64,000 bases of DNA, from assembly GCA_963695985.1 (NCBI GenBank), contig CAVOIC010000009.1, forward strand, positions 359,201 through 423,200, read 5' to 3'. How positions within the stretch are numbered: the first letter of the stretch is position 1; every line of letters starts with the position of its first letter. The translations under genes were made by a program, and so were the position numbers. Positions 1 through 8,536 of this stretch are shown piece by piece. This DNA comes from DATBVX01 sp963695985 (GTDB lineage: Bacteria > Pseudomonadota > Gammaproteobacteria > Steroidobacterales > Steroidobacteraceae). The notes below the pieces were generated by a model, which had not been told where the DNA came from, ran no database searches, and saw only the letters and a list, made by a program, of their open reading frames with translations.

Positions 1-369
1 CGCGGCTTTCTGGCCGGCAATTTCCGCAGCCTGCAGGATCTGCCCGCCGACGATAACCGGCGCCAGCAGCCGCGTTTCCAGGACGCGAATGCCGGGCACA
101 ATGCGTTGATCACGCATGCGGTTGCGGAATTCGCCCAGCGCAAGGGCTGCTCGCTCGCGCAGCTGGCCCTCGCCTGGGTGCTGGCTGCGGGCGATGACAT
201 TCTCCCGATTCCCGGGATGAAGACCCGCCAGCACCTCGCTGACAATCTCGGCGCGCTCGACGTCGTGCTAACCAAGGCCGAGCACACGGAACTGGCCGCA
301 TTGGTCCAGCGGCTCGCGGTTCACGGCGAGCGCCACCCGCCGGGGATGATGAAAATCCTGGACGGCTGA
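1..369 (+). CDS. Aldo/keto reductase, C-terminal part (cut by window start)
   Basis: The frame is open from the first base, so only the last 122 residues are present. The segment IPGMKTRQHLADNLGA near the end matches the C-terminal NADP(H)-pocket element of the aldo/keto reductase (TIM-barrel) family, usually IPG(T/M)-x3-H-x2-N-x-GA. The preceding LAQLALAWVLA helix is also typical. These are cytosolic NADPH-dependent carbonyl reductases, and the substrate cannot be told from this fragment. The gene converges on the lig operon across 142 bp in which I see no gene. Family assignment is good; function beyond that is open. Confidence 0.85.
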   Translation, partial: RGFLAGNFRSLQDLPADDNRRQQPRFQDANAGHNALITHAVAEFAQRKGCSLAQLALAWVLAAGDDILPIPGMKTRQHLADNLGALDVVLTKAEHTELAALVQRLAVHGERHPPGMMKILDG

Positions 370-511
370 CGCGTCAGCGAAAGGACCAGCACCCGACGGT
401 GCCGCATCGGTGTGTAGCGATGCCACGCCGAGAGCCACATCGCCCCACCCTCCATAGCGATTGGCGGGAGCCTCGGTGGTGTCAGACGGTCGATCAAGCG
501 TTCCAGCTCCG

Positions 512-1456
512 CTAGCGCTTCAGGCTGCGCTCCAGGCGATCGAGCGTCTGCATGGCGGGCAGCACTTGCCTCACGCTCGCGTTCGGCTCGCGTTTCTCAC
601 GAATCGCCGCGAAAAACTCGCGATCCTGCAACTCGATGCCGTTCATCGATACGTCGACCTTGGTGACATCGATGGGGTTGTTCTTGCCATCGACCAGCTC
701 GTCGTAGCGGGCGATGTACGTACCGTTGTCGCAGATGTAGCGGAAGAACGTGCCCAGCGGCCCGTCGTTATTGAATGACAGTGACAGCGTGCAGAGGGCC
801 CCCGACGGGATTTTCATGCCGATGCTCATGTCCATCGCGATGCGAAGCTGCGGGTGAATCGGACCCTGTAGCGCGAACACTTCGGAGGCCGTTTCTCCCG
901 TCTGATACTGAAACAGGTCGACGGTGTGGCAAGCGTGGTGCCACAGCAGGTGGTCGGTCCAGCTGCGCGGCTTGCCGAGCGCGTTCATGTTCGTGCGCCG
1001 GAAGAAATACGTCTGCACATCCATCTGCAGGATCCTGAGCTCACCCGCCTGGATGCGTTTGTGAATCCACTGGTGGCTCGGATTGAAGCGGCGCGTGTGG
1101 CCGGCCATGGCGATGAGACCCGTTTCCCTCTGCAGGCGCACCACGCGCTCGGCGTCAGCGAGGTTGTCCGCCATCGGGATCTCCACCTGCACGTGCTTGC
1201 CGGCACGCAGGCACTGCTCGGTCTGCTGCGCGTGCATCTGCGTGGGTGTCGCCAGGATCACGGCTTCGACGCCCGGTCGCGCCAGGCATTCGGCGAGATT
1301 CGTACTCCAGTGCGGAATGGAGAATTTCTTCGCCACTTCTGCGGTGGAATCGGCGCTGCCGCCCGCGAGCGTGACGACTTCGATGCCCGCGATCTTCTGC
1401 ATCGCCTCCAGGTGTTTGACGCCGAAGGCGCCCTGCCCCGCCATGCACACTTTCAT
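512..1456 (-). CDS. ligC: 4-carboxy-2-hydroxymuconate-6-semialdehyde dehydrogenase (Gfo/Idh/MocA family)
   Basis: 314 residues. The N-terminus has a Rossmann dinucleotide site (GQGAFG at residues 7-12), followed by the Gfo/Idh/MocA fold with VEIPMADN and HTRRFNP segments. In the protocatechuate 4,5-cleavage pathway LigC oxidises the hemiacetal of the LigAB ring-fission product to 2-pyrone-4,6-dicarboxylate with NADP+. Context decides the call: it is the last gene of a ligI-A-B-C run, and its ATG overlaps the ligB TGA by 4 nt (ATGA), implying coupled translation. The same frame stays open upstream inside ligB, but ATG at 1456 is the start that fits the family. Confidence 0.9.
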   Translation of the reverse strand: MKVCMAGQGAFGVKHLEAMQKIAGIEVVTLAGGSADSTAEVAKKFSIPHWSTNLAECLARPGVEAVILATPTQMHAQQTEQCLRAGKHVQVEIPMADNLADAERVVRLQRETGLIAMAGHTRRFNPSHQWIHKRIQAGELRILQMDVQTYFFRRTNMNALGKPRSWTDHLLWHHACHTVDLFQYQTGETASEVFALQGPIHPQLRIAMDMSIGMKIPSGALCTLSLSFNNDGPLGTFFRYICDNGTYIARYDELVDGKNNPIDVTKVDVSMNGIELQDREFFAAIREKREPNASVRQVLPAMQTLDRLERSLKR

Positions 1457-2373
1457 CGCGCTGCCCTCTTCTTTGCGCCCTTCTTCGCCACTTTCTTCCC
1501 GGCTCCCTTCTCTTGCATTTTGGCGGGCGCTCTTCCCGCATTCTCCAGAATGATGTGACCGAGCGCGGTGTTCGAGCACGGCACGTGATAGAAGCGATAG
1601 ATCTCGCGCACTTTGTCGTCGAGCGCGCCGCGCGAGATCAGCCACATCACCATTTCGATGGCCTCGGAACCCGCTTCCCGAACGTATTCGAGGAACGGAA
1701 TCCTCGTGAGGGCGACCGGATCCTTGACCAGCTTGTCGAGAAAGTTGATATCGAACTTGCGGTTGATCAGGCCCGCTCGTGGACCCTGTAGCTGATGCGA
1801 CATGCCGCCGGTACCGAAGATCACAACTCTCAGATCCTCGGGGTACGAATCTACGGCCTTGCGGATCGCCTTGCCGAAGTGGTAGCAGCGGTGGCCCGTC
1901 GGCGGCGGATACTGCACGACGTTGACCGGCAGCGGGATCACCTGGCACGGCCATTCCTTCGGCTGGCCGAACATGAGCGACAGCGGCACCGTGAGGCCGT
2001 GATCGACGTCCATCTTGTTGACGATGGTGAGATCGAATTCGTCGAGAATCACCGATTGCGCGATGTGGCACGCGAGCTCGGAGTGACCCTTCACCATCGG
2101 TACCGGCCGTGGTCCCCAGCCCTCGTCAGCCGGCGGAAACTCCGCGGCGCAGCCGAGTGCAAAAGTCGGAATGATCTCGAGCGAGAATGCGGAGGCGTGG
2201 TCGTTGTAAACGAGGATGATGACGTCCGGCTTGAGGTCGGCGATCCATTTCTTCGAAGGCTCGAAGCCCTTGAAGATCGGCGCCCAGTAAGGCTCCTGCG
2301 TCTTGCCGAGGTCGACTGCCGCACCGATCGCCGGCACATGTGAGCAATTCACGCTTGCGATGATTCTAGCCAC
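1453..2373 (-). CDS. ligB: Protocatechuate 4,5-dioxygenase, beta (catalytic) subunit
   Basis: 306 residues, class III extradiol dioxygenase. Expected active-site residues are in place: His12 (SHVPA), His59 (YNDHASAF) and Glu240 (SEAIEMVMW) as Fe(II) ligands, and His193 (GTGGMSHQLQG) as the acid/base. With LigA it cleaves protocatechuate between C4 and C5 to 4-carboxy-2-hydroxymuconate-6-semialdehyde in the cytosol. It overlaps ligA by 8 nt and ligC by 4 nt. The last 17 residues form a lysine/arginine-rich tail (GAGKKVAKKGAKKRAAR) that I do not know from described LigB proteins. Confidence 0.95.
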   Translation of the reverse strand: MARIIASVNCSHVPAIGAAVDLGKTQEPYWAPIFKGFEPSKKWIADLKPDVIILVYNDHASAFSLEIIPTFALGCAAEFPPADEGWGPRPVPMVKGHSELACHIAQSVILDEFDLTIVNKMDVDHGLTVPLSLMFGQPKEWPCQVIPLPVNVVQYPPPTGHRCYHFGKAIRKAVDSYPEDLRVVIFGTGGMSHQLQGPRAGLINRKFDINFLDKLVKDPVALTRIPFLEYVREAGSEAIEMVMWLISRGALDDKVREIYRFYHVPCSNTALGHIILENAGRAPAKMQEKGAGKKVAKKGAKKRAAR

Positions 2374-2830
2374 GCTGTTTGCGCTCCGACTGGCTGCGCC
2401 CGGACTTTCGCCCTGACTTGCTCCGGTTACCTTCGACCGACCGGCCGCCTCGCAGCATCAGGTCGGCGTATTCCTGCTGCGTGGAGCCCGTCATCAGCGC
2501 CGCCACGTGCTGGAACGACAGGCCGTCCGAGGAAAAGAGCTTGGCGAGGAAATAGATGTTGCCGCCGAGCTCGATCATGCGGTTCCAATCGCGCTTCAGC
2601 ACCGCCTCACGCTGACCGGGTGACATGGGAAACTTCTGCAGGTACGCGGCCTCATTGGCGCGAAACTCGGCGCGGTTCTCAGGCTTCATCAGCGACATGC
2701 AGAACATGTTGAGGTGATAGCCCTGACGGGAGCGCTGCATGTCGAACAGCGTGGTGCCGGGGATATCGTTGAATTCTTCTGGCGTGCCAGGGCCGGGAAT
2801 GTAGTCCGGATCCTTGAGCGTTTGCTTCAT
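2366..2830 (-). CDS. ligA: Protocatechuate 4,5-dioxygenase, alpha subunit
   Basis: 154 residues. The hallmarks of the small helical alpha subunit are present: FNDIPGTTLF near residue 20, GYHLNMFCMSLMKPENR, LKRDWNRMIELGGNIYFL and GGRSVEGNRS near the end. LigA caps the LigB active site in the alpha2beta2 enzyme. The family normally stops soon after the GGRS segment. Here about 16 further, strongly basic residues follow (KSGRKSGRSQSERKQRG). It lies between ligI (5-nt gap) and ligB (8-nt overlap), so the subunits are probably made from one message. Confidence 0.94.
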   Translation of the reverse strand: MKQTLKDPDYIPGPGTPEEFNDIPGTTLFDMQRSRQGYHLNMFCMSLMKPENRAEFRANEAAYLQKFPMSPGQREAVLKRDWNRMIELGGNIYFLAKLFSSDGLSFQHVAALMTGSTQQEYADLMLRGGRSVEGNRSKSGRKSGRSQSERKQRG

Positions 2831-2835
2831 TGTAT

Positions 2836-3711
2836 TCAGTCCTCGAAGCCATACAGGCGGCGCGGGTTATCCACCAGGATGCGCTTCTGCATGACGGCAT
2901 CCGGCGCCATGAGCGGAATCAGATCGACGAGATCACCGTCGTTGGGCATGTGGCGCGAGATATTCGGGTGCGGCCAGTCCGTACCCCACAGGATGCGATC
3001 CGGCGCCGCGCGGATCAGCTCCTGCGCGAACGGCACCGCGTCGGTGAAGGGCGGGCCCGCACTCGAGATGCGTTCCGCGCCGCAGATCTTCACCCAGCAG
3101 TCCTGGTGATTGCGCGCGAGATCGAGCAGGCGTCGAAACGGCTCCTGCTGCAGACCGTCGCGAGTTGGCACGCGTCCCATATGATCGATGATGAAAGGCA
3201 CCGGCAGCCGGTGCAGCATTGCATCGAATTCAACCAGGTCCGAGGCATCGAAGTGCAGGACCACGTGCCAGCCGAGCGGCTTGACGCGCTCGATGACATG
3301 CCGGAACTCGTCCATGTCCGGCACGCCGCCCAGGTGCTTGACGAAATTGAAGCGTACCCCACGGCATCCGCCCGCATGCAGGCGTTCGAAATCCCGCTCA
3401 GTGAACGAATCGTCAGCGTTGGCGACACCCCGATAGCGCCCGCCACTCTGTGCGATCGCGTCGAGGATGACCGTGTTGTCGCGGCCGTGGCAGCTGGCAT
3501 TGACCAGCACTGCCCGCTCCAGGCCGAGGATCTTCTGCAGCTCCCTGAATTTCTCCAGAGGTGCGTCCGGCGGCGTGTATGTGCGATCCGGCGCGTAGGG
3601 GTACTTGCTTCCCGGGCCGAAGATATGACAGTGCGCATCGCACGCGCCCGGGGGCGGCGTGTACTTCGGCTTGCGCGTGTTCGGATCGGGCGCTTTGCAG
3701 GTCGGAATCAT
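2836..3711 (-). CDS. ligI: 2-pyrone-4,6-dicarboxylate hydrolase (amidohydrolase superfamily)
   Basis: 291 residues. Metal-site residues are visible: the DAHCHIFG motif (His27, His29) and Asp245 in ILWGTDWPHPN near the C-terminus. The HIFGP and WPHPN surroundings match the PDC hydrolase branch (LigI) of the metal-dependent amidohydrolases. LigI hydrolyses 2-pyrone-4,6-dicarboxylate to 4-oxalomesaconate. It is the first gene of the minus-strand lig operon, and its ATG faces the aldehyde dehydrogenase ATG across only 44 bp, so both promoters must sit in or overlap that gap. LigJ and LigK, the next steps, are not in this window. Confidence 0.93.
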   Translation of the reverse strand: MIPTCKAPDPNTRKPKYTPPPGACDAHCHIFGPGSKYPYAPDRTYTPPDAPLEKFRELQKILGLERAVLVNASCHGRDNTVILDAIAQSGGRYRGVANADDSFTERDFERLHAGGCRGVRFNFVKHLGGVPDMDEFRHVIERVKPLGWHVVLHFDASDLVEFDAMLHRLPVPFIIDHMGRVPTRDGLQQEPFRRLLDLARNHQDCWVKICGAERISSAGPPFTDAVPFAQELIRAAPDRILWGTDWPHPNISRHMPNDGDLVDLIPLMAPDAVMQKRILVDNPRRLYGFED

Positions 3712-3755
3712 TGGATTTGGTATCGTAGCACTGACCCCAGCCGAGACAATCTGCC

Positions 3756-5192
3756 ATGAGTGAACAAGGTTCGGTCCGCAGCGATTTCTCCCAGCTCATC
3801 GATGGCGAGCTTGTCGGGAGTGAGGCCGCGCTCGAGGTCATCAATCCCGCCACCGCGCGGGTGTTTGCGCGCGCACCGAGCGCGAACCAGGCCCAGCTCG
3901 ACCAGGCGGTCGCCGCCGCCCGCCGCGCGTTCGATTCGTGGTCCCGCATGTCTTATGAGGAGCGCGCGGCATTGCTCCGGCGCCTGGGCGAAACCCTGCG
4001 CACCCACCAGGACTCACTCGCGGAGCTCCTGACGCGCGAACAGGGCAAGCCTCTGTCGCAGGCCCGCGATGAAATCGGGCGCGCCTTCGCCCAGTCGGAG
4101 GGGATGACGCGCATCGCCATCGAGACCGAGATCCTGGTCGAGGATGCGCAGCGGCGGGTCGAGCTCCATTACTTTCCGCTCGGCGTCGTCGGCATCATCA
4201 CGCCGTGGAATGCGCCCATCAACCTGGCCGCAGGGCCGCTCACTTCCGCCCTCTATACCGGCAACACGGTGGTGCTCAAGCCTTCGCCATACACGCCGCT
4301 CAGCACGCTCCGGCTCGGTGAGCTCGCGCGCGAGATCTTTCCGCGCGGCGTGCTCAACATCCTGGCCGGCGGCGATGAGCTCGGTGAGTGGATGACCCGA
4401 CATCCCGGTATCGACAAGATTTCCTTCACCGGCTCGGTCGAGACCGGCAAGAAGGTCATGGCGAGTGCCGCGGGCAATCTCAAGCGCATTACGCTCGAGC
4501 TCGGCGGCAACGACGCCGCGATCGTGCTCGACGATGTCGACGTCAAAGTGGTGGCACCGAAGTTGTTTTTCGCCGCATTCGTCAACAGCGGCCAGGTCTG
4601 CATGGCCATCAAGCGCATCTACGCGCACGAGAGCATTCATGCTGCACTCAGCGAGGCGCTCGCCACGGAGGCGCGCAAGGTCAAGCTCGGCGACGGACTC
4701 GATCCCACGACTCAGATGGGCCCGATCCAGAATCGCGAGCAATACGAGCGCGTCCTCGCCATCCTCGAGGACACGCGCCGTCGCGGCGCGCACATCCTGG
4801 CGGGTGGTGAAGCGCCGAAGGGGCCCGGTTACTTCATCACTCCCACCGTCGTGACCGATATCGCAGAGGACAGCCCGCTTGTTGCTGAGGAGCAGTTCGG
4901 CCCGATCCTGCCAGTGCTCAAGTTCCGCGATGTCGATGACGCCCTACGCCGCGCCAACAACACGCGCTACGGCCTCAGCGGCTCGGTCTGGAGCAAGGAC
5001 CCGGAACGCGCGGCCCGGATTGCGGCGCGCCTCGAGGTCGGCACGGCCTGGGTCAATCAGCATCGCGCGACGGCAGCGAACATTCCGTTCGGCGGCGCCA
5101 AGGAATCCGGGATCGGCCGCCAGTATTCCGCGCTCGGGCTGAAGGGCTACCTCGAGCCGCGCGTCGTCAGCGTGCTCAAGCAGCCGGTCTAA
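3756..5192 (+). CDS. NAD(P)+-dependent aldehyde dehydrogenase
   Basis: 478 residues, full length for the ALDH superfamily. Motifs in order: TPWNAP (cofactor channel), KPSPYTPLS, SFTGSVETGK, LELGGND with the general-base Glu, and NSGQVCMAIKRIY with the catalytic Cys. It oxidises an aldehyde to an acid in the cytosol. Divergent placement 44 bp from ligI makes an aromatic aldehyde such as vanillin or protocatechualdehyde a reasonable substrate, but that is inference. The sequence does not single out LigV or another characterised member. It converges on the Rieske oxygenase with a 12-bp gap. Confidence 0.9.
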   Translation: MSEQGSVRSDFSQLIDGELVGSEAALEVINPATARVFARAPSANQAQLDQAVAAARRAFDSWSRMSYEERAALLRRLGETLRTHQDSLAELLTREQGKPLSQARDEIGRAFAQSEGMTRIAIETEILVEDAQRRVELHYFPLGVVGIITPWNAPINLAAGPLTSALYTGNTVVLKPSPYTPLSTLRLGELAREIFPRGVLNILAGGDELGEWMTRHPGIDKISFTGSVETGKKVMASAAGNLKRITLELGGNDAAIVLDDVDVKVVAPKLFFAAFVNSGQVCMAIKRIYAHESIHAALSEALATEARKVKLGDGLDPTTQMGPIQNREQYERVLAILEDTRRRGAHILAGGEAPKGPGYFITPTVVTDIAEDSPLVAEEQFGPILPVLKFRDVDDALRRANNTRYGLSGSVWSKDPERAARIAARLEVGTAWVNQHRATAANIPFGGAKESGIGRQYSALGLKGYLEPRVVSVLKQPV

Positions 5193-5204
5193 TCGGCATC
5201 TCGA

Positions 5205-6416
5205 TCAGCCGGCGGCACGAGACGCGCGATAGAAGTTGCCAGAGCGAATCTTCACCAGCGCGCGCTCGAGATCGAAGTTGACGCCGAGCGGATCGCCGCC
5301 TTTGGCCACGACGTCCATCTGCTGCGCGAGCAGCCGCCGTTGCATCATGATGCCGCGGTCGCTGGTCACGAGGTGCTCTTCGGAGTGCAGCGAGATCGGC
5401 CCCTGTCCGGCCTGCGCCTCATAGTCTCCGGGGCTGCGCTGGTGCTCTTCCTCCGTCATCTCGCCCCAGGTCTTGCCTTTCAGACGCATCTCCCAGAATG
5501 ACTGATCCTTGGGCAGCTTCATCGCGAACGCCTGCACGTAGTGTGAATCATCGACCGGCACGACCCAGGAGATGCCGCTCGACTGCCCAGCCTGCATGCC
5601 GATGTCAGGCACGCTCATGATGTTCGGCATGAGCCAGGAGGAGACCCGATCCACCTCGCGACCCTCGCCGAGCTGGCGCACGGCGGAGTAGCACACGCCG
5701 TGATCGGCGTAGACGAAATCCGCCTTCGGCAGCAGCGCGAACTGTTCATGGAACTGGATGCCGCTGATAGTCGAATGCAGCACGTGTACGTGAAACGGGT
5801 CCATGACGTTGTCATTCATGTGCAGCCAGCTGTAGGGCAGCACCGCGAGGCTGGCGTCGCCCGTCGACCCGAACCCGCCGACTTCCGCCCATAGCACCAG
5901 GCCCGGTGCGACCGTCTCGAGGTTGTCATAGCGCGGCAGCACCGGCTTCTTCGCCGGCGGACCCATGTAGGCAAAGATCAGCCCGTAGCGCTCCTCGAGC
6001 GGATACCAGGGTTGGCGCGCGGCCTCACGGTGCCGGCCGCCATCGGGCTCGCACGGCTGGTCGAGGCAGCGGCCTTCGACGTCGAACAGCCAGCCGTGAT
6101 AGCAGCAGCGGATACCCTCCTCCTCGACCCGCCCGTAAAAAAGAGAGGTGCCCCGATGCATGCAGCGCGGGTAGACCAACCCCGGCCGGCCCTTCTTGTC
6201 CCGAAACAGGATCAGATCCTCACCGAGGATGCGCACTTTCCTCGGCAGATCGCCGACCTTGCTGGAGACCGCGATCGGCTGCCAGTAACGACGCATGAGC
6301 TCGCCGCACGGCGTGCCCGGTCCCACTTCCGTCAGGAGGCGGTTGGAATGCTGCGCCGGCCGCCCGTAGGCGCTGCCGTCGTTCGTGCTCAGGCGTGAAG
6401 GGGTATCCGTGGTCAT
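5205..6416 (-). CDS. Rieske non-heme iron oxygenase, phthalate dioxygenase/LigX-like alpha subunit
   Basis: 403 residues from ATG 6416, chosen because GGGAG lies 7 nt upstream; the frame is open further but without family similarity. The N-terminal signature LLTEVGPGTPCGELMRRYWQP belongs to the phthalate 4,5-dioxygenase/LigX group. The Rieske [2Fe-2S] motif is CMHRG...CCYHG and the mononuclear iron site is NVMDPFHVHVLH (D-x2-H-x4-H). Such enzymes hydroxylate rings or O-demethylate aromatic acids (LigX acts on 5,5'-dehydrodivanillate). No ferredoxin or reductase gene is nearby, so electron partners must be encoded elsewhere. The exact substrate is unknown. Confidence 0.88.
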   Translation of the reverse strand: MTTDTPSRLSTNDGSAYGRPAQHSNRLLTEVGPGTPCGELMRRYWQPIAVSSKVGDLPRKVRILGEDLILFRDKKGRPGLVYPRCMHRGTSLFYGRVEEEGIRCCYHGWLFDVEGRCLDQPCEPDGGRHREAARQPWYPLEERYGLIFAYMGPPAKKPVLPRYDNLETVAPGLVLWAEVGGFGSTGDASLAVLPYSWLHMNDNVMDPFHVHVLHSTISGIQFHEQFALLPKADFVYADHGVCYSAVRQLGEGREVDRVSSWLMPNIMSVPDIGMQAGQSSGISWVVPVDDSHYVQAFAMKLPKDQSFWEMRLKGKTWGEMTEEEHQRSPGDYEAQAGQGPISLHSEEHLVTSDRGIMMQRRLLAQQMDVVAKGGDPLGVNFDLERALVKIRSGNFYRASRAAG

Positions 6417-6532
6417 CGCTCGACTCCCGATGCCGGGGCAGCCTTTGCTGCACGCGTTGCAGTCGCCATGAACTCGCGCGATCCTACGACATCCTCGCAA
6501 TTCCTTGCACCACTGCTCCCGGAGCTCATCAC

Positions 6533-7138
6533 ATGATCAAGATCTATGGCCAAGTGCGTTCCCGCGCCAACCGCTGCCTGTGGGCGCTGGAAGAGATCGG
6601 CGTGCCTTATGAGCTCGTCCCGATCGACATCAACAAGGGCGAGAACGACCGGCCCGAGTTCCTGGCGATCAACCCCAACGGCAGGATTCCCGCGCTGGTG
6701 GACGGCGATCTGAAGCTGTTCGAATCGATGGCGATCAACCTCTACCTCGCCCGCAAGTACGGCAAGGACCTGTGGCCGACGACCGAGGCCGGCGAGGCGC
6801 ACGCGCTCCAGTGGAGCTTCTGGGGAGCCAACGAGGTCGAGCCGCATCTCATCACCTTGCTGTACCAGCAGATGTTTGCGCCCGAGGGCCAGAAGAGTCC
6901 CGAGCGAGTCAAGGAGGCGCACGAAGCCCTCGTGCCGCGCCTCACGGTACTCAACAACCATCTCAAGGATCGCCCTTACCTGCTCGGTGCGAAGTTCACG
7001 ATCGCCGACCTCAATGTCGCCGCGGTCCTCGGGCTCGCAGCCATGGTCAGGGTCGACGTTGCGCCCTACCCGAAGCTCAAACAGTGGCTCGACAACTGCT
7101 ACAACCGGCCGGCGCACCAGAAGGTGCGCCCCGCCTGA
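6533..7138 (+). CDS. Glutathione S-transferase family protein
   Basis: 201 residues. The N-terminal thioredoxin-like domain carries SRANRCLWALEE (G-site Ser/Arg region), NPNGRIPALVDGD with the cis-Pro, and ESMAINLYLARKYG (the E-S-x-A-I glutathione-binding turn). The C-terminal helical domain has FTIADLNVAAVL. ATG 6533 follows CGGAG at a workable distance; the open frame upstream lies inside the neighbouring promoter region. A glutathione transferase among lignin-aromatic genes recalls the beta-aryl etherases LigE/LigF, but those are longer (about 255-280 residues), so I only assign the family. Confidence 0.9.
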   Translation: MIKIYGQVRSRANRCLWALEEIGVPYELVPIDINKGENDRPEFLAINPNGRIPALVDGDLKLFESMAINLYLARKYGKDLWPTTEAGEAHALQWSFWGANEVEPHLITLLYQQMFAPEGQKSPERVKEAHEALVPRLTVLNNHLKDRPYLLGAKFTIADLNVAAVLGLAAMVRVDVAPYPKLKQWLDNCYNRPAHQKVRPA

Positions 7139-7141
7139 GCT

Positions 7142-7729
7142 TCAGCGCTCGAGCTCCCAGAGCTGCGCCACGACACCGCGCTTGAGGTGCATGCCCCCGC
7201 CCAGGGGAAGGAAGCGGCGGCTCAGGCGTTCGCGATACCAAGCGGCCGGACGCAGGAAGACCGCGCTGTCGGTGCAGGTCTGGTCACAATGCTGCTCCCA
7301 GTCTTCTCGCGTGAGTGCACTAAAATAGAGCACCCTACGGGTGAGGCGCGCGAGATTCGACATGGCGCGCCTGGCCTCGCGATCATCGAGGTATTGCAGC
7401 ACGTCGTAACAGATCACCAGGTCATACGGCGTACGCGGCCGGTGGCTGGCGATCGATCCCTGCACCCAGCCAAAGCGCCGACACAGGTATGGGCTCACGT
7501 CCAGTCCAACGTAACGCGCACGAGGGAAGCGGCGGCGCAGCGGTGCACGCAGCCAGCCCATGCCGCAGCCCGCATCGAGAATCGAGCGGATCGGCAGATC
7601 GAGATAGCGGGCGAAGCCCGCGATGAACTCACCGCGCCTGGCCATCTCGCGGCGCGAAGTGACGGCAGTGCGGGCGCTGCCGTAGTAACGCCGGTAATAG
7701 TCCGGGCCGAAGCGCAGTGCAGTCTCCAT
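7142..7729 (-). CDS. Class I SAM-dependent methyltransferase
   Basis: 195 residues from ATG 7729; longer starts exist (ATG 7786, TTG 7819) but add only basic, unlikely sequence. Motif I is ILDAGCGMGWL, followed by ARYVGLDVSPYL (acidic loop) and LVICYDVLQYLDD (motif IV region), which identify a Rossmann-type SAM methyltransferase. The conserved entry FGPDYYRRYYG suggests a small uncharacterised subfamily. The acceptor is unknown. It converges with the GST gene (3-bp gap) and is divergent from the NTF2-like/quinoprotein pair. Confidence 0.85.
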   Translation of the reverse strand: METALRFGPDYYRRYYGSARTAVTSRREMARRGEFIAGFARYLDLPIRSILDAGCGMGWLRAPLRRRFPRARYVGLDVSPYLCRRFGWVQGSIASHRPRTPYDLVICYDVLQYLDDREARRAMSNLARLTRRVLYFSALTREDWEQHCDQTCTDSAVFLRPAAWYRERLSRRFLPLGGGMHLKRGVVAQLWELER

Positions 7730-7840
7730 CGCGGCGTCGAAGGCTAGACGAAGGCGGCTGTTGACGCAAAATCGCGCCGGCCGCATCTTGCACCGGCGCC
7801 GTGACACGGCGGCAGCCAATCCAGCGAGGCGAGATCAACG

Positions 7841-8536
7841 ATGGCAACAAACGACGCGCTCAAGGCCCTCGAAGCGAAAGTGGAGCGGCTGACCCACCAG
7901 CTCGGCGTGATGGAAGACGTGCATGCCGTGCGCTGCCTGCACTTCATCTACGGCTACTACATCGACATGTGCCTGTACGACGAGGCCTGCGCCCTGTTCG
8001 CCGAAGACGGTGCGGTTCGTTTCCTCAACGGCCTGTACAAGGGCCGCGCGGGCGTGCGGCGCCTGTACTGCGACTGGTTTCGCAAGACTTTCACCAAGGG
8101 ACATAACGGGCCGGTATACGGATTTCTCCTCGACCACCTGCAGATGCAGGACGTGGTGACGATCGCACCCAACCGGCGCTCGGCGCGTGCACGCTTTCGC
8201 GCCCTCAACATGATCGGCTACCACGACAAGAAGCCCGAGCCGCTCGAGCACATGCCCCAGCAGTTCTGGGGTGGGGGCATCTATGAGAATGTCTACGTCA
8301 GGGAGGGCGGGGTCTGGAAGATCAAACTGCTCGACTACATTGGCCGCTGGCAGGCGCCTTACGAGCAAGGCTGGGCCCACAGCACGGGCCATCTGCCGCC
8401 GTTCGAAAAAACGTTCCCGGATAACCCCATCGGTCCCGATGAGATCCTGGCCGAGATGCCGTACGCGTGGCCGGAGACGAGCGTGGTCCCATTCCACTAC
8501 CATCACCCGATCACCGGCGAGGAGTGGAAGCCATGA
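7841..8536 (+). CDS. NTF2-like/SnoaL-type protein of unknown function
   Basis: 231 residues. Residues about 20-130 look like a SnoaL/NTF2-like alpha+beta barrel: an N-terminal helix (EDVHAVRCLHFIYGYYIDMCLYDEA), then FAEDGAVRFLNGLYKGRAGVRRLY, and a closing strand VWKIKLLDYIGRWQAPY. There is no signal peptide. Members with this N-terminal coiled segment often sit with aromatic or steroid catabolic genes, and a few are lyases or isomerases; none of that is proven here. The TGA overlaps the ATG of the quinoprotein gene (ATGA), so the two are probably co-translated. Confidence 0.75.
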   Translation: MATNDALKALEAKVERLTHQLGVMEDVHAVRCLHFIYGYYIDMCLYDEACALFAEDGAVRFLNGLYKGRAGVRRLYCDWFRKTFTKGHNGPVYGFLLDHLQMQDVVTIAPNRRSARARFRALNMIGYHDKKPEPLEHMPQQFWGGGIYENVYVREGGVWKIKLLDYIGRWQAPYEQGWAHSTGHLPPFEKTFPDNPIGPDEILAEMPYAWPETSVVPFHYHHPITGEEWKP

